This document shows, piece by piece, positions 5,700 to 13,916 of a DNA stretch of 16,132 nt. The notes below the pieces were generated by a model. That model made no database searches. It was not told the origin of the DNA and saw only the letters and a program-made list of their open reading frames with translations. The stretch is from assembly GCA_946480565.1 (NCBI GenBank), contig CAMLKR010000040.1, forward strand, positions 1-16,132, given 5' to 3'. The translations under genes were made by a program, and so were the position numbers. Numbering within the stretch: position 1 is the first letter of the stretch; every line of letters starts with the position of its first letter. This stretch comes from an uncultured Arenimonas sp. (GTDB lineage: Bacteria; Pseudomonadota; Gammaproteobacteria; Xanthomonadales; Xanthomonadaceae).

Positions 5700-7073
5700 T
5701 CAGGCCAGGCTGCGGGGCGCGTGCTGGTCGCGGGGCGGCGCTGGCGTCGCGGCGTCCTCCAGCACGCTGCGGTTGCGGCCGCCGCGTTTGGCGGCGTACA
5801 GCGCCGCGTCGGCGCGGCTGAACAGCAGTTCCAGTGAATAGCCGGCGCCCGGATCGGCGTGGGCGATGCCCAGGCTCAGGCTCAATGCGGCCAGCCGCGG
5901 GTCTTCGGCGACGGCCCGCTGCTGGGTCGCTGTGCGGATCTTCTCGGCCAGGGCCAGGGCCGGCTCGCGGCCGAGGTCGGCGCAGGCGATAAGGAATTCG
6001 TCGCCGCCGAAGCGTCCGAACAGGTCTTCGCTGCGCAGGTTCTCGCGCACGATGCCGGCGACGAACTTCAGCGCGGCGTCGCCGGCGAGGTGGCCGTGGC
6101 CGTCGTTGATCTGCTTGAAGTGGTCCAGGTCGAAGACCATCAGCGCCACCGGTTTGCCGTAGTGCGCGGCGTGCAGCAGCGATTCCTCTAGCTCGCGCGC
6201 GAAGGCGGCGCGGGTCAGCGCGCCGGTCAGCGTGTCCTGCACCGCGGCCTGCCGCAGCTGCGCCGCCTGCTCCTGCAGGGCGCTGTGGGCGCTGCGGAGC
6301 TGGCGCTGGTGGCGCGCCAGCCGTTCGGCTTCCTCGTGCAGCCGTTCCGCCTTGGCCTGGCTGCGGCGCCAGGCCCACACCAGCGCGACCGCCAGCGGCA
6401 GCAGCAGCCAGGGCCAGCGCGAAGCGGGCGCGCCGGCCGGCGCGGGCGGCGGGGGCGAGGCGGGCTGCGCCGGGTCCGCGGCCGCGGGGACTGCGGCCGG
6501 AGCGGCCGCCGCCGCGGGTGTCGCGGCGGGCGGCGGCGCGACGCCGGCGGCGATGCGTTCGCGGTAGCGGTCGGCCTGGTCCCGCCAGGTCCGCTCCAGC
6601 GCCGTGTCGCCGCGGCGCAGGTAGAGGTCGGCGGCGGCGAGGGCGGCCTCGCGGCCCAGGCGGTCGTCGCCGCTGCGGTTGGCCAGCGCGCCGGCCTCTT
6701 CGAGCAGGGGCAGGGCGAGGTCGTCGCGCGAACGGCCGATATGTTCATTGGCCAGGGCCATCAGCGCGGCGCCCAGGTCGCCGCTCCCGCCGCCGCGGCG
6801 CGCCTGTTCCAGGCGGGCCTCGGCGGGCGAAGCCGGCGCGGACGCCGGCGTGGACGCCGTCTCGGGCGCGATGCCGGGCTGCACCGGCGTGGGTGCCGGA
6901 CGTGGCGGCGGCAGTCCCGGCCGCGGCGGGGGCGGATGCCCGGGCGGCGGCGGGTGGCCCGGCGGCGGCGGGCGCTGGCCGGGCGATTGCGCCAGCACCG
7001 GCGCGACGGCGCCGAGTGCCATGGCCAGCAGGATCGGGATCACCAGCAGCACAAGCCGGAACGTCGGAGTCAT
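5700..7073 (-). CDS. Membrane diguanylate cyclase (GGDEF) with proline-rich periplasmic region, 457 residues
   Basis: It makes c-di-GMP from two GTP. A signal peptide or first span (4-28) is followed by a proline-rich stretch with PPPPGH repeats (35-50), then a helical region (84-172) that looks TPR-like, a second Ala/Pro-rich linker (178-217), a membrane span (219-236) and a coiled coil (240-278). The GGDEF domain is 279-440: FDLDHFKQIND (314-324) supplies metal-binding Asp315, the active-site motif GGDEF is intact at 356-360, and the product-inhibition site RxxD is present (Arg347, Asp350), five residues upstream. It should therefore be active and feedback-inhibited, with a periplasmic sensor part. 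I chose the ATG at 7073 because the upstream extension lacks a signal sequence and overlaps the ABC exporter gene. It lies 53 bases after the ABC exporter. The signal sensed is unknown. Confidence 0.92.
   Translation of the reverse strand: MTPTFRLVLLVIPILLAMALGAVAPVLAQSPGQRPPPPGHPPPPGHPPPPRPGLPPPRPAPTPVQPGIAPETASTPASAPASPAEARLEQARRGGGSGDLGAALMALANEHIGRSRDDLALPLLEEAGALANRSGDDRLGREAALAAADLYLRRGDTALERTWRDQADRYRERIAAGVAPPPAATPAAAAAPAAVPAAADPAQPASPPPPAPAGAPASRWPWLLLPLAVALVWAWRRSQAKAERLHEEAERLARHQRQLRSAHSALQEQAAQLRQAAVQDTLTGALTRAAFARELEESLLHAAHYGKPVALMVFDLDHFKQINDGHGHLAGDAALKFVAGIVRENLRSEDLFGRFGGDEFLIACADLGREPALALAEKIRTATQQRAVAEDPRLAALSLSLGIAHADPGAGYSLELLFSRADAALYAAKRGGRNRSVLEDAATPAPPRDQHAPRSLA
6924..6971 (-). 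repeat. 18-bp tandem repeat coding for PPPPGH
   Basis: Residues 35-50 of the diguanylate cyclase read PPPPGH-PPPPGH-PPPP. The DNA repeats with an 18-base period at well over two copies and is almost pure G/C on one strand. Such a stretch can change copy number by slippage, which would alter the length of the periplasmic proline arm without breaking the frame. Confidence 0.75.
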
Positions 7074-7126
7074 GGCGCGGTCGGGCGGACGGACTGGCGC
7101 CGACGCTAGCACAGGCGCCGCCGGGT

Positions 7127-8947
<1,821 letters not shown>

Positions 8948-9037
8948 CGGATCGATTACCTGGTGGCGTAGGGCCGCGGTTCAAGCGCGGGCCGGTAGGG
9001 GCTTGTATGCTTGCACGGTTTTCCGCGCCGGGTTCCC

Positions 9038-10300
9038 ATGATCTCCCATCTCAACATTTCCCGCGCCCGGCTGGCCTTCATCCTGGGCGGGCTGGCCATG
9101 TTCGGGCCGTTCTCGATCGACACCGTTTTCCCGGCCTTTGTGGTGATGGCGCGGGACCTGGGCGTGGGCAAGGTGGCGATGCAGCAGACGATCAGCGTCT
9201 ACCTGATCGGCTACGCGGCGATGAGCCTGTTCCATGGCCCGATCTCGGACGCCATCGGCCGCAAGAAGGTGCTGCTGGCCGGCATCGTGGTGTTCACGCT
9301 CGCGTCCGTCGGCGCCGCCCTGGCCAACGACATGACCACGATGCTGGTCTACCGCGCGCTGCAGGGCCTGTCGGCCGGCGTGGGCCTGATCGTCGGCCGC
9401 GCGGTGGTGCGCGACTGCCTGCAGGGCGACGACGCGCAGCGGCTGATGAGCCAGATCTCGATGATCTTTGGCATCGCGCCGGCGATCGCGCCGGTGATCG
9501 GCGGCTGGATCCTGGGGTTTTCGGAGTGGCACGGCATCTTCTGGTTCCTCGCGGTGTTCGGCCTGCTGCTGTTCGGCCTCACCGCCTGGGGCCTGCCGGA
9601 AAGCCATCCGGTGCAGAACCGGGTGCCGCTGCACGCCCGGACCCTGATCACCGACTACGCGCACATGCTGTCGAACCGCCGGTTCCGGCTGCTGGCGCTG
9701 GCGGGCACCTTCAACTTCGGCGCGCTGTTCCTCTACATCGCCTCGGCGCCGGCCTTCGTGATGGACCTGCTGGGCCTGGGCGAGCAGGACTTCGTCTGGT
9801 TCTTCGCGCCGACCATCGGCGGCATGATGCTGGGCGCCTTCACCAGCGGCCGCGCCGCGGGGCGGGTCACCGGGCGTCGCCTGGTGGAGTGGGGTTTCCT
9901 GTGCTGCGGCCTCGCCGCGGCCTACAACATCGGCTACAACGCGCTCACCGATGCGCCCAGCCTGCCCTGGGCGGTGCTGCCCACGGCGCTGGGCGCCTTC
10001 GGCATCGCCCTCGTGTTCCCGATCGTGACCCTGGCGATCCTGGACATGTACCCGCGCCACCGCGGCGGCGCCTCGTCCATGCAGGCCTTCGTCGGCCTGC
10101 TGTCGAACGCGGCCATCGCCGGCCTGCTGTCGCCGCTGGTCAGCGGCAACGGCCTGCACCTGGCGCTGGCGGCTTCGGCCTTCACCGTCGTCGCCTACGG
10201 CCTGTGGCGCTGGTACGTCTCGCACAGCGACCGCTATCCGGATCCCATTCCGGATCCCGACCCGAACATCGCGCGGCACGAGCCGACACAGGAGCTCTGA
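9038..10300 (+). CDS. Bcr/CflA-family MFS multidrug efflux transporter, 420 residues
   Basis: A 12-span major facilitator of the DHA1 drug:H+ antiporter family, Bcr/CflA subgroup, in the inner membrane. The N-terminal span ends in FGPFSIDTVFPAF (22-34), very like the Bcr/CflA opening with an Asp in helix 1 (Asp28). MFS motif A is GPISDAIGRKK (67-77) in the loop between helices 2 and 3. A motif-C-like glycine/proline helix is seen around IFGIAPAIAPVIGGWILG. The C-terminal tail is short and Asp/Pro-rich (YPDPIPDPDP), encoded by a 10-base direct repeat (10237-10246 and 10249-10258). I use the ATG at 9038; an in-frame TTG at 9011 adds nine residues without hydrophobic character, and neither start has a good RBS. 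It is divergent from the ABC exporter and convergent with the 463-residue membrane protein. The substrate is unknown. Confidence 0.93.
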   Translation: MISHLNISRARLAFILGGLAMFGPFSIDTVFPAFVVMARDLGVGKVAMQQTISVYLIGYAAMSLFHGPISDAIGRKKVLLAGIVVFTLASVGAALANDMTTMLVYRALQGLSAGVGLIVGRAVVRDCLQGDDAQRLMSQISMIFGIAPAIAPVIGGWILGFSEWHGIFWFLAVFGLLLFGLTAWGLPESHPVQNRVPLHARTLITDYAHMLSNRRFRLLALAGTFNFGALFLYIASAPAFVMDLLGLGEQDFVWFFAPTIGGMMLGAFTSGRAAGRVTGRRLVEWGFLCCGLAAAYNIGYNALTDAPSLPWAVLPTALGAFGIALVFPIVTLAILDMYPRHRGGASSMQAFVGLLSNAAIAGLLSPLVSGNGLHLALAASAFTVVAYGLWRWYVSHSDRYPDPIPDPDPNIARHEPTQEL

Positions 10301-10301
10301 C

Positions 10302-10320
10302 GCGCCTGCGGCTCAGGCGC
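10302..10320. terminator. GC hairpin between convergent genes
   Basis: GCGCCTG (10302-10308) pairs with CAGGCGC (10314-10320) around a 5-base loop. It begins one base after the MFS stop and includes the TGA of the minus-strand gene (10313-10315). It could stop transcription from both sides, but neither strand has a T-run, so the call is weak. Confidence 0.4.
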
Positions 10321-11704
10321 CGCCGTTCGCCAGCAGGGTGATGCGGTCGGCCCAGGTCTGCCGCTCCTCCGGCGTCCAGCGCTCGCCCAGGGTGAAGCGT
10401 CGTTCGCTCAGGTGCTGCCGGCGCCAGGCGGGGTCGTCCACCTGCACCTGCAGCCTGTCGTCGGTGATCCGGACGCTGGCGCCGCGCCACTCGCCGGTCC
10501 AGGTCTCGTCGCCGTTCGCATGCACGATGAGGCCGCGGCCGTCGCGGTTGGCGGCGACCAGGGAGACGATGCGGCCGTCCAGGTCGTACGCGTACTTGCT
10601 CCACAGGTCGCTGCCCGACAGGCCGGCGTCCGCGAGCAGCGACTGCAGGTTGGCCAGGGCCTCGACCCGTGATTTTTCGACGCGCGCCTGGTGGCGCAGG
10701 GCGTCGTCGGCTTCGCGCTGGCGGGCGCGCTCGGCCTCGGCCGCGCGCTCGGCGCCGGCGCGGCGCCGGTCTTCCTCCTGTTGCACCTTGTCGGCGCGGT
10801 GCAGCGCGCGCACGTAGCGGTCGAACAGCCGCTGCAGCGTCCTGTTCGCACGGACCGCGGTGGAGGTGGAGACGGTCATCGCCAGGTCGCCCAGGGTCAG
10901 GTGGCTGCGGCCGGTGCCGGTGGTGCGATTCACCCACTGGCCGGGGCCTTCGATGGTGCCGGAGATCTGTTCGCCGCTGAAACGGCCCCGCGCCTCGAAG
11001 GTCTGGTAGGTGCGCTCGAAGACGCGATCGGTGCGCATCTCGTGGATGAAGCTGGACAGATGCCGCAGCGGCACGTCCCGGCGCTGCCATCCTTTCGGGT
11101 CGGCCTTGGAGAGATAGTGCCACTCCACCGTTTCGTCGCCCGGACGGTGCCGGAACTTCAGCTCGGACGAAAGGAAGCCGAGGCCGCGGGTACGCCGCAC
11201 GATGGCGATCACGGGCAGCGCGAGCAGGCGGCCCGCCGCCACGCCGATCATCCACAGCGCCCAAGCCATCACCGGCACCAGCGCGAGGATCACCGCGCGG
11301 TAGACCGTGGGGTCCAGGCCATCGGTGGCGGTCGAGGCCAGCAGCTCGGGGAGCTTGTGGAAAAGCTCGAGGCCGCCGCGTGCCACCAGGGCGGCGGCCA
11401 GCCAGCCCAGTGCGAGGCTGGCGACGAAGTTCCGGCTGTCCCAGGCGAACCATTGCAGCCGCGGCCGCAGTGTCCACGCCGCAGCGACGGCGATCACCAG
11501 CAGCGGCCAGCCGGCCAGCTCCGCCCACAACACGTCGGCATCCCGATAGGGCGAGTAGAAGAAGCCGGGAAGCCAGATCGCCGCGGGCACGGCGACCAGG
11601 AACACCGGCAACCAGCCGGCGCCGGCGCGCCAGGTGAACGCCCCGAGCAGCGACGCAACGGCGATGAGCGCGGCAGCGCCCACCGCGACGGTGTTCATGT
11701 CCAT
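10313..11704 (-). CDS. Membrane protein of unknown function with long soluble C-terminal part, 463 residues
   Basis: I do not recognise a family. Numbered from the start used here, the N-terminal 175 residues hold about five or six membrane spans (about 5-25, 29-46, 63-78, 93-109, 135-170). A soluble region then contains SSELKFRHRPGDETVEWHY (179-197) and a beta-rich stretch to about 280, including the segment GQWVNRTTGTGRSHLTLGD (255-273). A highly charged coiled coil follows (about 300-355, rich in Glu, Arg and Ala), then a C-terminal domain with DGRIVSLVAANRDGRGLIVH (376-395), which looks like short beta strands. Three in-frame ATGs are possible: 11722, 11704 and 11698. I use 11704 because a promoter-like TTGACC/GATATT places transcription near 11731 and AGGGG sits 8 bases upstream. 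Its neighbours give no functional hint. An envelope stress or signalling role is possible but not shown. Confidence 0.75.
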   Translation of the reverse strand: MDMNTVAVGAAALIAVASLLGAFTWRAGAGWLPVFLVAVPAAIWLPGFFYSPYRDADVLWAELAGWPLLVIAVAAAWTLRPRLQWFAWDSRNFVASLALGWLAAALVARGGLELFHKLPELLASTATDGLDPTVYRAVILALVPVMAWALWMIGVAAGRLLALPVIAIVRRTRGLGFLSSELKFRHRPGDETVEWHYLSKADPKGWQRRDVPLRHLSSFIHEMRTDRVFERTYQTFEARGRFSGEQISGTIEGPGQWVNRTTGTGRSHLTLGDLAMTVSTSTAVRANRTLQRLFDRYVRALHRADKVQQEEDRRRAGAERAAEAERARQREADDALRHQARVEKSRVEALANLQSLLADAGLSGSDLWSKYAYDLDGRIVSLVAANRDGRGLIVHANGDETWTGEWRGASVRITDDRLQVQVDDPAWRRQHLSERRFTLGERWTPEERQTWADRITLLANGGA

Positions 11705-11738
11705 TCCCGCGACCCCTGCCATCCGGATTCCCCGGTCG

Positions 11739-11768
11739 AATATCGGACAGGGCTCGAACCAGGGTCAA
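11739..11768 (-). promoter_or_regulatory. Putative promoter of the 463-residue membrane protein
   Basis: On the minus strand a -35 TTGACC (11768-11763, 5 of 6 to consensus) is followed by an 18-base spacer and a -10 GATATT (11744-11739, 4 of 6). Transcription would start near 11731, about 27 bases before the ATG at 11704. The 70-base gap between the two membrane-protein genes holds nothing else I can name. Confidence 0.45.
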
Positions 11769-11792
11769 GCGCCCCGGGGCATCGCCCGGCCG

Positions 11793-12242
11793 TCAAGGAC
11801 GGGCAGCCCGGCTCCAGGTCTGCACGAGGCCCACGAGGTACAGCAGGCCGATGGCCAGGCAGATCGCCGAACTCCAGAACCAGAACGTGTCGCCGTTGCC
11901 CGGGAAATAAGGCTCCAGCACCGGGCGGGCAAAGCCGCGCAGCAGGAAGACCGCCGTGATGGCGACCAGGACCGTGCGCAGCAGGGGCAGCCGCCGGACC
12001 CGGCCGGCGCCCGACAGTGCGTAGGCCGACCATACGAACAGCATGCCGGCGATCACCACCGTGACCGCCGGCGGATACCAGTGGCCGGCTTCGGCCAGCT
12101 CCGCCATGCGCGGCCCCGCACCCATCGCAAGATAGGCCGATGGCCCGATCACGATGCAGGCCAGGTGCGCGACCGCCGCCAGCGCCGTCGCCGCGGCTGC
12201 CGCGAGCAGCCATGGATTCCCGCGACCGACCGCAGGAATCAA
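11793..12242 (-). CDS. Four-span membrane protein coupled to the Rieske oxygenase, 149 residues, TTG start
   Basis: A small integral membrane protein with four spans: about 8-30, 50-70, 82-102 and 117-138. The loop between spans 1 and 2 has PRMAELAEAGHWYP, and a LLRGFARPVLEPYF motif follows span 3. There is no catalytic signature and I cannot assign a function. The frame has no ATG or GTG near the beginning. The best start is TTG at 12242-12240, which overlaps the TGA stop of the Rieske gene (TTGA), a variant of the common ATGA overlap, so translation is probably coupled. Starting there leaves a short polar lead-in (IPAVGRGNPW) before span 1, as expected. A longer reading frame reaches back to 12641, but that part only shadows the Rieske gene. 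The overlap suggests shared expression, not necessarily shared function. Confidence 0.75.
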   Translation of the reverse strand: MIPAVGRGNPWLLAAAAATALAAVAHLACIVIGPSAYLAMGAGPRMAELAEAGHWYPPAVTVVIAGMLFVWSAYALSGAGRVRRLPLLRTVLVAITAVFLLRGFARPVLEPYFPGNGDTFWFWSSAICLAIGLLYLVGLVQTWSRAARP

Positions 12243-13312
12243 GGCGTCGCCCGGTACGCCGCGCGCAGCAGCTCGTGGTAGTGGAAGACCGCGTTCTCGC
12301 GCAGCGGGTTCAGGCGGCCGGGCAGGTAGGAACCGGAGCCGAGGCCGCGCTGCACGTGCTCGCAGATCTCGATGTCCTCGTCCTGCACCTGGTGGGCGAA
12401 GTCGTGGTCGGCCTGCTTGCGCGCCTCGGCCTCGGCGCTGTCGTCGGCCCGATAGTAGTAGTCGAACTCGACGATGCAGCGGTCGGCGCCCAGCGGCAGC
12501 ACGCGGTTGGTCTGCAGCCGGCCCGGCAGCAGGTTCAGCATCGTGTTCGGGTAGATGAAGTAGTAGAGCGCGTCGCCGTCGCCGTACAGCGCCGGGTCGC
12601 TTTCCAGCGGGCTGTACTGGTACGAGAACCAGTCGCCGCACTCGGTCACGTACTGCCGGTAGTCCAGCAGGCTGTTGAGGCCCGGATGGATGTGCGGCAC
12701 GTGGTAACCCTCGAGGTAGTTGTCGCAGTACACCTTCCAGTTGCAGGCGACCTCGTAGCGGAAGCGCTTGTGGAAGACGAAGTCCTTGGGCGAGAGCGAA
12801 CGCAGCGGCTCGTCCAGGCCTTTGCTGAATTCGGTGAAGGACACCGCCCCGTCGCCGGCGACGAAGACCAGTCCCTGCCAGACGTCCACCCGCAGCTCCG
12901 GGAGCCGGACCTCGGAGGGAACGAAGTCCTCGGCGGTCTGCATCTCCGGCGCGCTGCGCAGCACGCCCTCGAGCGTGTAGGTCCAGCCGTGGTACTTGCA
13001 GCGCAGCACCTTGGCGGCCTTGCCGTCGCAGGTGGCCAGCGGGCCGGCGCGGTGCCGGCAGACGTTGTGGTAGGCGCGCAGCCGGCCCTCGGTGTCGCGG
13101 ATGACGACGATGGGCAGGCCGGCGACCTCGGTCACCACGTGGTCGCCGGCATTGGCCAGCGCCGACACGTGGCCGACCAGCTGCCAGCTGCGGGCGAACA
13201 CCGCCTCGCGGTCGCGCCGGACCATGGCCTCGCCCAGGTAGAAATCGGCCGGCAGCGCCACGGCGTGCGATAGCGTCTGCGGGGCGAGCGGATCGGGGAG
13301 GCGCGGGTTCAT
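12239..13312 (-). CDS. Rieske non-heme iron oxygenase, catalytic alpha subunit, 357 residues
   Basis: A ring-hydroxylating or quaternary-ammonium-type oxygenase. The Rieske [2Fe-2S] ligands are Cys85, His87, Cys105 and His108 (CRHRAG ... CKYHGW). The catalytic domain has the iron ligands His204 and His209 in DNYLEGYHVPHIHPG (197-211) and Asp313 in the EDIEICEHVQRG motif (312-323). The residue bridging the two metal sites is Glu201 where classical dioxygenases have Asp; Glu is also found in the carnitine monooxygenase CntA. The ICExVQRG ending is shared with GbcA/CntA-like enzymes. No beta subunit is nearby, which fits an alpha-only oxygenase. No reductase is adjacent either. I start at ATG 13312; a TTG at 13369 would add a Pro-rich lead with no support. 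The substrate cannot be named. The stop overlaps the start of the 4-span protein. Confidence 0.92.
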   Translation of the reverse strand: MNPRLPDPLAPQTLSHAVALPADFYLGEAMVRRDREAVFARSWQLVGHVSALANAGDHVVTEVAGLPIVVIRDTEGRLRAYHNVCRHRAGPLATCDGKAAKVLRCKYHGWTYTLEGVLRSAPEMQTAEDFVPSEVRLPELRVDVWQGLVFVAGDGAVSFTEFSKGLDEPLRSLSPKDFVFHKRFRYEVACNWKVYCDNYLEGYHVPHIHPGLNSLLDYRQYVTECGDWFSYQYSPLESDPALYGDGDALYYFIYPNTMLNLLPGRLQTNRVLPLGADRCIVEFDYYYRADDSAEAEARKQADHDFAHQVQDEDIEICEHVQRGLGSGSYLPGRLNPLRENAVFHYHELLRAAYRATP

Positions 13313-13340
13313 CGGGCGGGCCGGGCGGGAATCAGCCGGC

Positions 13341-13370
13341 AGTATTGCGCCGCCGGGCCGCGGCTGCAAA
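13341..13370 (-). promoter_or_regulatory. Weak candidate promoter of the Rieske operon
   Basis: In the 65 bases between the GNAT stop and the Rieske ATG, the minus strand has TTTGCA (13370-13365), an 18-base spacer and AATACT (13346-13341), each 4 of 6 to consensus. Transcription would begin about 22 bases before the ATG. Read-through from the GNAT gene is an alternative. Confidence 0.3.
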
Positions 13371-13377
13371 GCCCCGT

Positions 13378-13836
13378 TCAGCCCTGGCGCGGGTCCCGGG
13401 TGTAGACCCGGAAGTCCTCGTCCCGCTTCCAGCCCAGGCCTTCGTACAGGCGCTGCGCCGGCAGGTTGTCGTGGGCGGTCTGCAGGAACAGCTCGGCGGC
13501 GCCGGTCTCCCTGGCCAGCTGCTCCGCGGCCCGCATCAGCGCGCGGGCCACGCCGCCGCCGCGCGCCTGCGGCGCGACGAACAGGTCGTTGAGGATCCAG
13601 CTCGGGGCCAGCGACAGGCTGGCGAAGGCGGGGTAGAGCTGGACGAAGCCGACCGCCTGTTCGCCGCGGAAAGCCAGGAACACCGCCGACTGGTTGCGCT
13701 GCAGACGCTCGCCGAGGAAGGCGCGGATGCGCGCCTCGTCCACCGGTTTGCCGTAGAAGCGCAGGTAGCCGGCGAACAACGGCACCAGCACGTGCAGTTC
13801 ATGGGAGGTGGCGCGTTCGACCTGCAGGCTGTCCAT
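13378..13836 (-). CDS. GNAT-family N-acetyltransferase, 152 residues
   Basis: A cytoplasmic enzyme that moves an acetyl group from acetyl-CoA to an amine; the acceptor is not known. The GNAT fold is clear. Beta-strand 4 (SWILNDLFVAP, 79-89) leads into the pyrophosphate-binding loop QARGGGVARAL (90-100), which matches the Q/R-x-x-G-x-G/A motif. The C-terminal signature NLPAQRLYEGLGW (124-136) follows; its Asn and Tyr are typical of the family. The start ATG at 13836 is preferred; a GTG three codons upstream (13845) is the alternative. There is no strong RBS. A strong terminator just upstream separates it from the M2 peptidase gene, so it needs its own promoter, which I cannot identify. Length is normal for the family. 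Confidence 0.9.
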   Translation of the reverse strand: MDSLQVERATSHELHVLVPLFAGYLRFYGKPVDEARIRAFLGERLQRNQSAVFLAFRGEQAVGFVQLYPAFASLSLAPSWILNDLFVAPQARGGGVARALMRAAEQLARETGAAELFLQTAHDNLPAQRLYEGLGWKRDEDFRVYTRDPRQG

Positions 13837-13862
13837 GGCCGCCACGCTACACCGGAAACGAA

Positions 13863-13890
13863 GCGGCCGGCGAATCGCTTCGCCGGCCGC
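13863..13890 (-). terminator. Strong intrinsic terminator of the M2 peptidase gene
   Basis: A perfect 12-bp stem, GCGGCCGGCGAA (13863-13874) with TTCGCCGGCCGC (13879-13890), has a TCGC loop. On the minus strand it lies 26 bases after the peptidase stop and is followed by TTCGTTTCC, a modest T-rich tail. Confidence 0.82.
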
Positions 13891-13916
13891 GGGTCATGCA
13901 CCTGGTTACGGAAGGG

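Noticed and set aside
7096..7119. GGCGCC pair as terminator between the ABC exporter and the diguanylate cyclase
   Set aside because: Only a 6-bp stem with a 12-base loop, each half self-palindromic, no T-run; not distinguishable from GC-rich background.
8980..9011. Promoter for the MFS gene (TTCAAG / TATGCT)
   Set aside because: TATGCT at 9006-9011 is reasonable, but the only -35-like hexamer is 20 bases away; too weak to list.
11793..12641. Longer 282-residue version of the 4-span membrane protein
   Set aside because: The extra N-terminal part overlaps the Rieske gene in another frame and is Arg/Pro-rich noise; the TTG at 12242 gives a sensible membrane protein.
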